Source: a bacterium (GTDB lineage: Bacteria > Planctomycetota > Planctomycetia > Isosphaerales > Isosphaeraceae). From it: 64,000 nt of DNA. Positions 25,801 to 33,633 of this stretch are shown here, one piece after another. The stretch's first letter is position 1. Each line of letters starts with the position of its first letter. A program made the translations under genes and the position numbers. The notes below the pieces were generated by a model. It saw nothing but the letters and a program-made list of their open reading frames with translations. It did not search any database and was not told the DNA's origin. The DNA lies in NCBI GenBank assembly GCA_016125085.1, contig WGMM01000022.1:103651-167650 (forward strand), in the 5' to 3' direction.

Positions 25801-26022
25801 TTATGTGAGAAAATTTTCCCACGACTCGAAACCGGAATCCGGATAGTCAGTTTCCTGCGATGGTGCGGGCAACAGGCTGTATGACATGCCAATGAAATCG
25901 GACACAAGAGCGAGCGACTTCGGATCCCATTCATGACCGGTCGAAAGGCGGCGCGCAAGATTCGGAAATCTATCCATACTTTCTTCGAATGCACTATATT
26001 GAGATTCGAACGACTCGCCCAT
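25801..26022 (-). CDS. Small hypothetical acidic protein
   Basis: A 73-codon frame encodes an acidic, well-composed translation (MGESFESQYSAFEESMDRF, then LARRLSTGHEWDPKSLALV, ending in GFESWENFLT). The family is not recognised. The frame continues open a further 16 codons upstream of the ATG but has no other standard start. Local base composition is less GC-rich than the neighbours, and the ORF lies in the 380-base gap between the PadR operon and the VOC gene. It may be a real small gene, possibly acquired, or a remnant. Confidence 0.4.
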   Translation of the reverse strand: MGESFESQYSAFEESMDRFPNLARRLSTGHEWDPKSLALVSDFIGMSYSLLPAPSQETDYPDSGFESWENFLT

Positions 26023-26092
26023 GATTCGGTCGAGAACCCTGGCGACCGTTGGTTCGCGATCACAGCTGATTCAAGGAAAGTCCATTCGAAAT

Positions 26093-26476
26093 ATGCCACA
26101 CGCCGACATTGCCATTCCCATCCTGCCCAGCAGGCACTTGCCTGACACCCTCGCTTTCTATCGCCGGCTCGGGTTCGCGGGCGATGTCCATCCGCACGGG
26201 AATTATGCGATTCTGACCCGGGGCAGCTTCGAAATCCATTTCTTCGGATTCCCTGAACTCGTTCCGGCCGAATCGATCGCAGGATGTTATTTGCGAGTCG
26301 GCGACGTCGACACGATCGAAAAAGACTTCGCAGCCGCCGAACTGCCCCGAACCGGCATCCCGCGCCAGGACCGGCTGGAGGACAAGCCCTGGGGCATGCG
26401 CGAATTCGCCGTCGTCGACCCGGACGGCAACCTGATCCGCATCGGCCAGATCGCTCAAAGGAATCCGATCACTTGA
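26093..26476 (+). CDS. VOC-fold (glyoxalase/bleomycin-resistance-like) protein
   Basis: The 127-residue protein has the N-terminal pattern of the vicinal-oxygen-chelate family (ADIAIPILPSRHLPDTLAFYRRLGF), a middle with ILTRGSFEIHFFGF, and the closing MREFAVVDPDGNLIRIGQ. It resembles bleomycin-binding/resistance proteins (BRPs), which bind the drug without an enzymatic step; other VOC proteins are dioxygenases or isomerases. The substrate cannot be told from sequence. ATG at 26093 follows AAGGAAAG at about 12 bases. The longer frame from 26021 has a non-protein-like leader. Confidence 0.85.
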   Translation: MPHADIAIPILPSRHLPDTLAFYRRLGFAGDVHPHGNYAILTRGSFEIHFFGFPELVPAESIAGCYLRVGDVDTIEKDFAAAELPRTGIPRQDRLEDKPWGMREFAVVDPDGNLIRIGQIAQRNPIT

Positions 26477-26702
26477 CGGAAGCCGGCTCTTCGAAATATG
26501 CGGGCTTCTTGATATTCTTCGAGGCGACAGGACGGTTCTCGTCCTTATTCCGAACGATATCAGGGCTTTCGCATGGAATTCGCCCATGATTGACGTCCTG
26601 AACAGTGCCCGGCGATACTCCCGCACGACTGGCGACCGCCGAATCTTCTGACTTCCCCTTACTGGAGATGCTCCGCAATATGAACAGGTTCGCTTTATCG
26701 AT
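26469..26702 (-). CDS. Possible mini helix-turn-helix ORF
   Basis: This minus-strand frame (up to 26720 open) encodes a short protein whose centre, SAVASRAGVSPGTVQDVNHG, looks like a helix-turn-helix unit. A polar tail ending in KKPAYFEEPASVK follows. It overlaps the 3' end of the VOC gene by 8 bases and the 5' end of the DUF1254-like gene. No ribosome-binding site is obvious, and third-position GC is lower than in neighbouring genes. It is reported because the motif is suggestive, not because the gene is established. Confidence 0.25.
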   Translation of the reverse strand: MDKANLFILRSISSKGKSEDSAVASRAGVSPGTVQDVNHGRIPCESPDIVRNKDENRPVASKNIKKPAYFEEPASVK

Positions 26703-28080
26703 CATCGTTTTCGTCGGCATGGCGGCTTTCGCCGTGCCTGCTCAGGCGCAAGAGGCGGTCACACCGGCCGAGGCACGTGCCATCGCGAAAGAGGCTTATA
26801 TCTACGGCTATCCGATGGTGGACAGCTACCGCATTCAGCATGCCTATTTCGTGGATGCCGCGAGCCCCGAGTTCAAGGCGCCCTGGAACCGGATCAAGAA
26901 CATGCCGCGCGTCTACACGCCGGAAGACAAGGCCGTGCAGACCCCCAACTCCGACACGCCCTATTCCATGCTCGGCCTGGACCTGCGCGCCGAGCCGATC
27001 GTGCTCACCGTGCCGTCGATCGAGAAAGAACGCTATTTCAGCATTCAGCTCATCGACGCCTATACGTTCAACTTCGCCTACATCGGCAGCCGCGCCACCG
27101 GAAACGAGGCTGGCAGCTTTCTCATCGCCGGACCGGCCTGGAACGGCGAGACGCCGAAGAACGTGCAGAAGTTGATCCGCTCGGAAACGGATTTCGTGCT
27201 GGCCGTCTATCGCACGCAGTTGTTCGATCCGGGCGATCTCGACAACGTGAAGAAAGTGCAAGCCGGCTACGGAGTGCAGACGCTTTCGACATTTCTGGGT
27301 CAGCCTGCGCCCAAGGCGGCGCCCGCGATCGATTTCGTTAAGCCGCTCACACCCGAAATGCAAAAGACTTCGCTCGAGTTCTTCGACATCCTGAATTTCG
27401 TCCTGAAGTTCTGCCCCACAGTTCCTTCAGAGAAGAAATTGATGACGCGGTTCGCCAAAATCGGCGTGGGCGCGGGCAAGAATTTCGACGCGGACAAGCT
27501 CACGCCTGAGATGAAGAAGGCCATCGAAGAGGGCATCGCTGATGCCTGGCTTGAACTCGCCGCTTTGAAGAAACGGATCGATGCGAAGGAAGTGACCTCC
27601 GGCGACACGTTCGGTACGCGCGAATACTTGAAGAACAACTTCCTGTACCGCATGGCCGCAGCCGTTCTCGGTATCTACGGCAACTCGAAGCAGGAGGCGA
27701 TGTACCCGGTCTACGCGCTCGATGCCGGCGGGCAGAAGCTGGAAGGCTCCAGCCGTTATACCCTGCGCTTCGCAGCGGGCGAACTGCCGCCCGTCAACGC
27801 TTTCTGGTCGCTGACGATGTACGGATTGCCGGATAGCCTGCTCGTGGCCAATCCGCTCAATCGCTACCTGCTCAATTCGCCGATGATGCCGAACTTCAGG
27901 AAGGATTCCGACGGCGGGCTGACCCTCTACATTCAGCACGAATCACCAGGCAAGGATCTGGAAGCGAACTGGCTGCCCGCGCCAAAGGGGCCGTTCATGG
28001 TCGTCATGCGCCTTTACTGGCCTAAAGAAGCGGCGATCGACGGCACGTGGATCGCGCCACAGATGAAGCGGGCCAATTGA
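26668..28080 (+). CDS. Secreted DUF1254/DUF1214-domain protein
   Basis: The 470-residue exported protein begins with a signal peptide (FALSIIVFVGMAAFAVPAQA). The N-terminal domain has EAYIYGYPMVDSYRIQ, MPRVYTPEDKAVQTPNSDTPYS and ERYFSIQLIDAYTFNFAYIG (DUF1254). The C-terminal domain has GSSRYTLRFAAGELPPVNAF, FWSLTMYG, DGGLTLYIQHESPG and NWLPAPKGPFMVVMRLYWP (DUF1214). The family's activity is not established. ATG codons at 26668 and 26680 are both possible; CTGGAG directly precedes 26668 and is well placed for 26680. No operon partner is seen. Confidence 0.92.
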   Translation: MLRNMNRFALSIIVFVGMAAFAVPAQAQEAVTPAEARAIAKEAYIYGYPMVDSYRIQHAYFVDAASPEFKAPWNRIKNMPRVYTPEDKAVQTPNSDTPYSMLGLDLRAEPIVLTVPSIEKERYFSIQLIDAYTFNFAYIGSRATGNEAGSFLIAGPAWNGETPKNVQKLIRSETDFVLAVYRTQLFDPGDLDNVKKVQAGYGVQTLSTFLGQPAPKAAPAIDFVKPLTPEMQKTSLEFFDILNFVLKFCPTVPSEKKLMTRFAKIGVGAGKNFDADKLTPEMKKAIEEGIADAWLELAALKKRIDAKEVTSGDTFGTREYLKNNFLYRMAAAVLGIYGNSKQEAMYPVYALDAGGQKLEGSSRYTLRFAAGELPPVNAFWSLTMYGLPDSLLVANPLNRYLLNSPMMPNFRKDSDGGLTLYIQHESPGKDLEANWLPAPKGPFMVVMRLYWPKEAAIDGTWIAPQMKRAN

Positions 28081-28440
28081 GCGACGACACCCTGACGCCG
28101 TTCGAAGCCAGACTCGGCTAGAGTCGTCTGGTCGTGAAGCCCGTGTGGTGGCTTTTCGTTTCGAAACCGAATAGGAACGGCATACCACCTCAACATCGGA
28201 CCAATTCCGCGACGAGGGTCTCCACGCTGAGCCGCACGGGTTTCGCTTCGGCAGTGCCGGTTGCGGCCGATCGTAGGCCCCCTCCTTTCCTGCGCTAGGA
28301 AATCGACCGGCAAATCCGGTAAAGTGAAGGCTCCGAATTTCGGGAAAAGCGCGCCAGCGGTAGCGGTTCGGTCGGAAAATACCTCAGGTGGGGCCATTCC
28401 GAACCGAACCTGCCGTGACGAAGGCGCGAAACTCAACCGC
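28081..28440. other. Gap between the DUF1254-like and rhomboid genes
   Basis: There is no protein-like frame in these 360 bases. A hairpin-forming dyad lies at 28108-28131. The remainder presumably contains the rhomboid promoter, which I could not locate. Confidence 0.45.
28108..28131 (+). terminator. Possible terminator after the DUF1254-like gene
   Basis: CCAGAC (28108-28113) and GTCTGG (28126-28131) flank a second dyad GACTC (28111-28115)/GAGTC (28121-28125), so two overlapping stems are possible 28 bases after the stop. No T-tract is present. Confidence 0.35.
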
Positions 28441-29889
28441 ATGAACGAGCGACCGAAGAACGTGTCCAAGGGCCGACGATTCGAATTCTGGCACGAGTAC
28501 CCCGGCACATACACCCTGGCCGCCCTGTGGGTGGTCGTGTATGTGGCGATGGTCACGTGTCAGTACGCCGGGTGGAAGCCCAAGCCTGACCCCAGATCGT
28601 TCGCGGGCATGGGCCCGATGGGCATCGGCGTCGTCAGCGGCGAAACCGGCCAGATCTTCGGCTCATGGAACTCGGCCCAGATTCTCTCGGGCCAGATCTG
28701 GCGCGCCGTCACGGCCACATTCATCCATTTTAACCTGATCCACATCGTCCTGAACGTGTTCGGCCTGATCCAGCTCGGCCGGCTGATCGAGGAATGGTAC
28801 GGCCCCCGGCTGCTGTTCGGCGTGCTGATTTTCGTCGGCTTCGCGGGCAACATGATCGCTGCGCTGGCCCGGCCGGTCGTGGGCACACCGAACATTTACA
28901 CGCTGACGACCTCCAGCGGCGGCGGGTCGACGATCGTCTTCGGCTTGATCGGCCTGGTGGCCGTCGTCGGCAAACGTTCCCGGAGCCGGATGGGGCGATA
29001 TCTGTACAACCAGATGATCATGCTTCTGGCCGTAAACTTTTTCATCGGGCTGACGATCCCGCAGATGGACAACTACGCCCACGCCGGCGGGGCGATCGCC
29101 GGGGCGATCCTCGGCAGGCTGCACCACGCCATTCTCGGCTGGCATGACAACCGCCCGCGCTGGTGTGCCCTGGTCGCGATCGCGGCACTCGCGGCTGTCG
29201 GCGGCGGCGCTTATGGGCAATACTGGGTGTCGAAGGTCGAGCAGGATCTGATCGCCGCTGACCGCCACAAGGTACAGCTGATCGACATCGGCAGCGAGAT
29301 CCCGGATTTTCGTGACCGTTACGTGAAACGCACCGTGCTGGGCCTGCAGGGTGCCCAGATCATCCGCCCGCGTGGCCGGTTCCGGCTGCCCGGTTCGAAC
29401 GATCTGCTGCTCCCGATCCCGGATGAGATCATCGACAACAATCGCATGGCCCTGCTGGCCGATACGAATCGTATGACGGCGAAAGTCTATGCCGCGAACG
29501 ACCCGCAAGTGACCGAGACCTGGAAAGGCATTCTGGCCGAAGCCCGCCTGGCCTATTCCCGACCGCCGAGCCGCGACGAGCTCGGCGCGTTCCTGGAACG
29601 GCTCGGGGCTTTCGAACAAAGTCTCAAAACCGCGATCGAAGTGACGGAACAGCGGTTCGAAGCGACAGCGTCACGGCTGATCCTCTGGCGCATGCCCTGG
29701 TTCAATATCGTCTGGACAGAACTGGGGCCGAAGCTCAAGTCACAGGTGGCTCCAGCCGGATTTCCCCGCGTCGTTCCGCCCGGCGGCAATCCGGCCATCG
29801 ACCGGTCCGCTCGGTTGCCAGCGGCCAAGCCGAGGATGGTGCCGAGGCCGGAAGTCCCCCCGTCGAAGGGCGGCGATGAAGTCTTCTAG
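28441..29889 (+). CDS. Rhomboid-family intramembrane serine protease
   Basis: The 482-residue membrane protein has a rhomboid core at residues about 24-235. It contains FIHFNLIHIVLNVFGLIQLG (the HxxxN region), GGGSTIVFGL with the probable catalytic Ser163 (the usual GASG is here GGST) and NYAHAGGAIAGAILG with catalytic His214. These enzymes cut membrane proteins within the bilayer. The C-terminal 240 residues are a soluble, mostly helical extension ending in a Pro-rich tail; its role is unknown. ATG at 28441 was chosen because upstream residues are not protein-like. The last 150 bases overlap the 3' end of a convergent PHP gene. Confidence 0.9.
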   Translation: MNERPKNVSKGRRFEFWHEYPGTYTLAALWVVVYVAMVTCQYAGWKPKPDPRSFAGMGPMGIGVVSGETGQIFGSWNSAQILSGQIWRAVTATFIHFNLIHIVLNVFGLIQLGRLIEEWYGPRLLFGVLIFVGFAGNMIAALARPVVGTPNIYTLTTSSGGGSTIVFGLIGLVAVVGKRSRSRMGRYLYNQMIMLLAVNFFIGLTIPQMDNYAHAGGAIAGAILGRLHHAILGWHDNRPRWCALVAIAALAAVGGGAYGQYWVSKVEQDLIAADRHKVQLIDIGSEIPDFRDRYVKRTVLGLQGAQIIRPRGRFRLPGSNDLLLPIPDEIIDNNRMALLADTNRMTAKVYAANDPQVTETWKGILAEARLAYSRPPSRDELGAFLERLGAFEQSLKTAIEVTEQRFEATASRLILWRMPWFNIVWTELGPKLKSQVAPAGFPRVVPPGGNPAIDRSARLPAAKPRMVPRPEVPPSKGGDEVF

Positions 29890-30456
29890 CGATCCGATCC
29901 GGACATCGAATTCCGTATAATAGCAGCCGATCTGCCCCGGCTCATGGGCATCGCTCGAACCGCTCGCACACGTTCGGGGCGAACCGCTGAGGATCCGCTC
30001 CACCTGCTGCCGGCTTCGCTTGTCGACATTCTTGCTGGCCAGTTCGAGAGCCTGAAAATCGGGCCCGAACGAATCGAAAATCCCGTCGAATTCCTGTTCC
30101 CAGCGAAACGGGTGGGCGGCCACGATCGCCCCCTGGTGCCCGCGCACCTCGGCGATCAGATCCTTGAGAAAAATCCCGGGCTCAACGTTCTTCAGATCCG
30201 GCAGGCCGAAGCAAAGAAAGTGCCCCTCCCTGGCCGAGACTTCGACCCCCGAAAGCACGGTCAGGCCAGCCGCGGCGGCCTCCGGCCAGGCGTTGATTTC
30301 GGCCAGATCTTCGCCCGTCCACTGGGCATCGTGCTCGGTCACGACGACGTGGGTGAGCCCGGCCGCGGCGGCGTCCGCGATCAGATCCTTCGGCGTGATC
30401 ACGCTGTCAGGCGAGTAGCGGGTCGTGTGCAGGTGAAAGTCAATGCGTGATGTCAT
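29740..30456 (-). CDS. PHP-domain phosphoesterase
   Basis: The 238-residue metal-dependent PHP protein has the first metal motif HLH (residues 8-10, RIDFHLHTTRYSPDS), VVTEHD, SGVEVSAREGHFLCFG, AAHPFRWEQ and GSSDAHEPGQIG. All are standard PHP signatures. Small stand-alone PHP proteins hydrolyse phosphate esters such as 3',5'-bisphosphates or histidinol phosphate; the substrate is not known here. The PHP fold should end at about residue 200. The remaining residues are basic and lie entirely within the 150-base overlap with the rhomboid gene, so this tail may be a read-on caused by loss of an earlier stop. Confidence 0.9.
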   Translation of the reverse strand: MTSRIDFHLHTTRYSPDSVITPKDLIADAAAAGLTHVVVTEHDAQWTGEDLAEINAWPEAAAAGLTVLSGVEVSAREGHFLCFGLPDLKNVEPGIFLKDLIAEVRGHQGAIVAAHPFRWEQEFDGIFDSFGPDFQALELASKNVDKRSRQQVERILSGSPRTCASGSSDAHEPGQIGCYYTEFDVRIGSLEDFIAALRRGDFRPRHHPRLGRWQPSGPVDGRIAAGRNDAGKSGWSHL

Positions 30457-30540
30457 AAATGCGCTGCCTGAATCCTTTCCTGAATGGCCGGAACTCCCGA
30501 AGACCTGTCAATATTCACGTCGCGACCGGTCGGCCCGAAA

Positions 30541-30630
30541 CGAGCCGGAAGCGTCAGCGACGAATCCCGACGAGCCGGAAGCGTCAGCGACGAATCCCGA
30601 CGAGCCGGAAGCGTCAGCGACGGACATGAA
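30541..30630 (+). repeat. Three 30-bp direct repeats
   Basis: The core GAGCCGGAAGCGTCAGCGAC occurs three times with exact 30-base spacing (units starting at 30541, 30571 and 30601). The first two units are identical over the full 30 bases, and the third diverges after the core. An inverted copy of 25 perfectly matching bases (to 30539-30563) lies at 30666-30690. Confidence 0.95.
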
Positions 30631-30665
30631 TTCCAGAAAAAATGGACGGCTCCTCCATTTCGCGA

Positions 30666-30690
30666 TCGTCGCTGACGCTTCCGGCTCGTT
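30666..30690 (-). repeat. Inverted copy of the 30-bp repeat
   Basis: This is the reverse complement, without mismatch, of 30539-30563. It is 11 bases beyond the aldolase stop codon and faces the direct copies across about 36 bases, so a long hairpin can form at the 3' end of the aldolase transcript. Confidence 0.95.
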
Positions 30691-30700
30691 CGGTCGTGGT

Positions 30701-31495
30701 TCAATACTTCGCCATCCCCTGCGACGAGGCCGCGCCGGTGCGCTGGGCAAGTTGTTTGGCGCCTTCCAGCATGAACCGCAGCTCGCTGTTCACGGCGATG
30801 AATTGCCAGCCTTCCTCGGCCCTTTTCAGGGCGTCTTCGATCGAAAACACGTGCAGGCCGGCCGGCACCTTGTTCCGCTTGCAGGCAGCAAGAATCTCCT
30901 GCAGCACTTCTTCCTGGCGTTCCTTCGAAGGCCATTGGCCGTCGGGCGTCTTCATGCTGGCGGCCAGGTCGTTGGGGCCGACGAAAACGGCGTCGATCCC
31001 GGGCACGGAATAGATCTCGTCGGCGATCTCGACGGCCGCGATATGCTCCGTCTGAATGATCGCCAGCACTTCGTCATTGGCCCTGGCATAATATTCGTCG
31101 GCCTGGGCCGCGAAGTTCAGAGCGTGAAAGCCGCCGCCGACCGAACGATTGCCCTGGGGCGGATATTTGCAGGCCTTAACGACCCGCTCGGCCTCGGCAG
31201 CGTCCATCACCATCGGGGCGACGACACCGTAAGCACCGCAATCGAGCACCCGCTTGATCCACGTGTGGTCGGCGGCCGGAATCCGGGCGAGCGGCACGCA
31301 GCCGCCGTCGGAAATGGCCCCGAACATCATCGCGGCGGTGTTGATGTCGGTGTGCGTGTGCTCGACATCGACCGTCAGCCAGGGCAGGCCCGACCGTGCC
31401 AGGAACCGGGCTGCGGCTACGGAACCGAGGCTTAGCCAGGTGCCGATCTGGGGCTTGCCCGCGGCCAGAGCCGCCTTCACGGGATTCGTCTTCAT
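30701..31495 (-). CDS. HpcH/HpaI-family aldolase
   Basis: The 264-residue class II (metal-dependent) aldolase has the pattern of 2-keto-3-deoxy-sugar-acid and dihydroxyheptenedioate aldolases: QIGTWLSLGSVAAARFLARSG, WLTVDVEHTHTDI, RVLDCGAYGVVAPMV, AIIQTEHIAAVEIADEI (metal-binding Glu) and DAVFVGPNDLAASM (metal-binding Asp). Such enzymes split a 2-keto acid into pyruvate and an aldehyde. The substrate is unknown. Its ATG overlaps the stop of the upstream 545-residue gene as ATGA (31492-31495), so it is the second gene of a two-gene unit. The repeat cluster lies right after its stop. Confidence 0.9.
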   Translation of the reverse strand: MKTNPVKAALAAGKPQIGTWLSLGSVAAARFLARSGLPWLTVDVEHTHTDINTAAMMFGAISDGGCVPLARIPAADHTWIKRVLDCGAYGVVAPMVMDAAEAERVVKACKYPPQGNRSVGGGFHALNFAAQADEYYARANDEVLAIIQTEHIAAVEIADEIYSVPGIDAVFVGPNDLAASMKTPDGQWPSKERQEEVLQEILAACKRNKVPAGLHVFSIEDALKRAEEGWQFIAVNSELRFMLEGAKQLAQRTGAASSQGMAKY

Positions 31496-33129
31496 CGCTG
31501 GTCGTCTCCTGCGACGCCCCGGTCCTCGTCCTCGGGCCAGCCGGAGAATGGCTCGGCCGCCTCAGACGCTTCGGGCATCGGATTCAGGCACTCATTCTGT
31601 CCGTTTTCGCCAAAATCGGCAAGCACGATGGTGGCCCCGGCAGCCTCCGACTCGTACGAAGCCGGGCCGAAATCCAGCGGTACTTCACACGATTCGCCGT
31701 TCTTCGAGCTAGCCGCCCCGTGCCGAGCTGACTGTTCACGCCCCGCCACGTTCGGCGTGATCGCCATCAGCGTCTGCCAGCCTGCGCTCGTCGGCCGAAG
31801 CGAGTGACTGATCGTCGATGCCTGAGACATGGCCCCCGCGGCGTCATTCGCACCGGCCTTGACGAATCGCCCCCCTGCCCCGCGAGGCTGCGTGCAGGCC
31901 GCCCCGGCCACGAACCGGCCACGCGGGTCGCGCGGCAGTTTCGAAATCCCGCCAGGTTTCCGTTTCGCCTGGGCGTTTCGGCTCGCTCGCTCGGTTCGAG
32001 AGGCGGACTCCTTCGAAACTTTCATTTCCTCCGCGTAGCCTCGCACGTCAGCGGCGACGGCCGGCAGCGAATTCTTTTCGACACGCACCGGCATCTCGGC
32101 TTCGGCGGCCCGGGAGGGCCTGGGCGGCTTCGGCGACAGGAGTTCGGGCAAGCCGATCGCCTTGCCCAGGGCGAGGGTTTTTTGAAAATCGGCGATTGCG
32201 GCGCTCAGGCCTTTTCTCGCCCATTCGGCTTTTCGCATTTCGGCGAGCCCGAGCGATTCCATCTCGGCATCATCCTGAAAACTCAGCGTTTCCGAAATCA
32301 ACGCGTTCCGAATCGCCCGCCATTCCCGGATCCGGCTGGCGACATAGGCTCTCGTCGCCGCCCAGCGAGTCCGGCCTGAGTTCGCGGCATTCGAAACTTC
32401 CCGATACCTGAGGATCGCTTCCCGGTCCTCGACACCGATGACGCTCATCAGTTCGAAGGCTTTCTCCTGCACCGATTCGAGCACGACTTCGTGCAGGTTC
32501 CGCTTGCCGGGCTCCAGGCGCTCCAGGCTCGCCATCAGCCGGTCGACGTAATGGCCCATGACACGTTCGACTGTCCCGACCAATTCCCGCATCGGCCTTT
32601 GCCGATCCATGTCGAGGGCACGGTCAAGCCGGATCCGGTCGCGCGTGGTGCGTACTCCTGAATCGGCCGATCCGCAAAGGGCCCGGGCGAATTTCGATTC
32701 CGCCTCGCCCCAGCCATCCCTGGAAACGAGCGCATCACCCAGGCAGCTCCACAATTCGATCACGCGAAGGCAGCCCTCCGGAGTCAAGCGGGCCTCCGCC
32801 AGGGCGACACCCGGCTCTTTCAGCAGTTTCCGCACGAGCGTGTCGGAAGCCTTATGCCGCTCGAGCGAAGCCCTGCGCCGGGCGGATTCGCGATTTTCCT
32901 TGCGGATGATTCGAACCGTCTGCTGGGCCCTGCGTACGTTGCCGGCGGCCTGCAGGACGATCGAAAGCGCCAGGGCATCGAGCGGCCTTTCGGCGACGAG
33001 TTCGTCACGTTTGCCGCGCAGCACGTTCTGGCTTCGCAGAAATGCCATCACGTCGGCCAGCGTTTCGTCCGCATCAGGATTCGTGGCTGCATCGAAAGGT
33101 TCCTGCGTGCCGGCATATTTCGAATTCAT
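31492..33129 (-). CDS. Unknown 545-residue protein coupled to the aldolase gene
   Basis: I recognise no family. Residues about 20-335 are predominantly helical and charged (VMAFLRSQNVLRGKRDELVA, LALSIVLQAAGNVRRAQQTV, RMRELVG-like stretches, and a segment EWRAIRNALISETLSFQDDA). From about residue 350 the chain becomes disordered, basic and Ser/Ala-rich, with two similar short motifs, DPRGRFVAG and GAGGRFVKA, about 15 residues apart. A low-complexity acidic C-terminus follows. There is no signal peptide or membrane helix, so it is probably cytoplasmic and possibly nucleic-acid-binding through the basic GRFV segments. ATG at 33129 was chosen over the frame start at 33186. Coupling to an aldolase gene is odd and may only reflect compact transcription. 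Confidence 0.75.
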   Translation of the reverse strand: MNSKYAGTQEPFDAATNPDADETLADVMAFLRSQNVLRGKRDELVAERPLDALALSIVLQAAGNVRRAQQTVRIIRKENRESARRRASLERHKASDTLVRKLLKEPGVALAEARLTPEGCLRVIELWSCLGDALVSRDGWGEAESKFARALCGSADSGVRTTRDRIRLDRALDMDRQRPMRELVGTVERVMGHYVDRLMASLERLEPGKRNLHEVVLESVQEKAFELMSVIGVEDREAILRYREVSNAANSGRTRWAATRAYVASRIREWRAIRNALISETLSFQDDAEMESLGLAEMRKAEWARKGLSAAIADFQKTLALGKAIGLPELLSPKPPRPSRAAEAEMPVRVEKNSLPAVAADVRGYAEEMKVSKESASRTERASRNAQAKRKPGGISKLPRDPRGRFVAGAACTQPRGAGGRFVKAGANDAAGAMSQASTISHSLRPTSAGWQTLMAITPNVAGREQSARHGAASSKNGESCEVPLDFGPASYESEAAGATIVLADFGENGQNECLNPMPEASEAAEPFSGWPEDEDRGVAGDDQR

Positions 33130-33633
33130 GGTTTCATTTCGCTTTCCGGGGATCAAGACGGCACTCGGGCGGACTCGTATTCCCAACGCATTCGGGGCAG
33201 GCCGATCGATACCGCGCGATCTTGCCCGAAAGAAATTTCAGGTCGTTGGCCTGTATTTCGACTGGCGAACCCGAAAAGCCTTTTCATTTCCATGATGTTC
33301 CGATCCTCCATCCGCCAGATCCGGCGGACTTACCCCGACCGGCAAAAATTTGCCCGGCCGAATCTTTTGCCTGTTCGCTGGCACCGGGCATTCGGCCTGC
33401 GAACCGGGCCTGGCGATGGCCGGAAGCCTGATATTTCGAGGGATAGTAAGATCAGGCCAGAGTTCCGGTCTGATCCCCGGCACATAAAAGAACGAACCAT
33501 TTCGCATATGAAGACGTAACGGGAAGATCGTGATCCGGATATGATACGGACGACGAAAGCGCATGGCGGCTTGCCCGGCGAGAGTGTCGAGGCGGCCCGA
33601 CTTCATGAAATCGACACCCTGGAACGACAACGC
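33130..33633. other. Divergent gap before the Gly-rich LEPR gene
   Basis: About 500 bases with no protein-like frame. Short dyads occur (for example CCGCC/GGCGG near 33315) but nothing diagnostic. It presumably has promoters for both divergent genes. Confidence 0.4.

Noticed and set aside
30541..30690. CRISPR array
   Set aside because: The repeats are directly adjacent with no unique spacers, one copy is inverted, and there are no cas genes.
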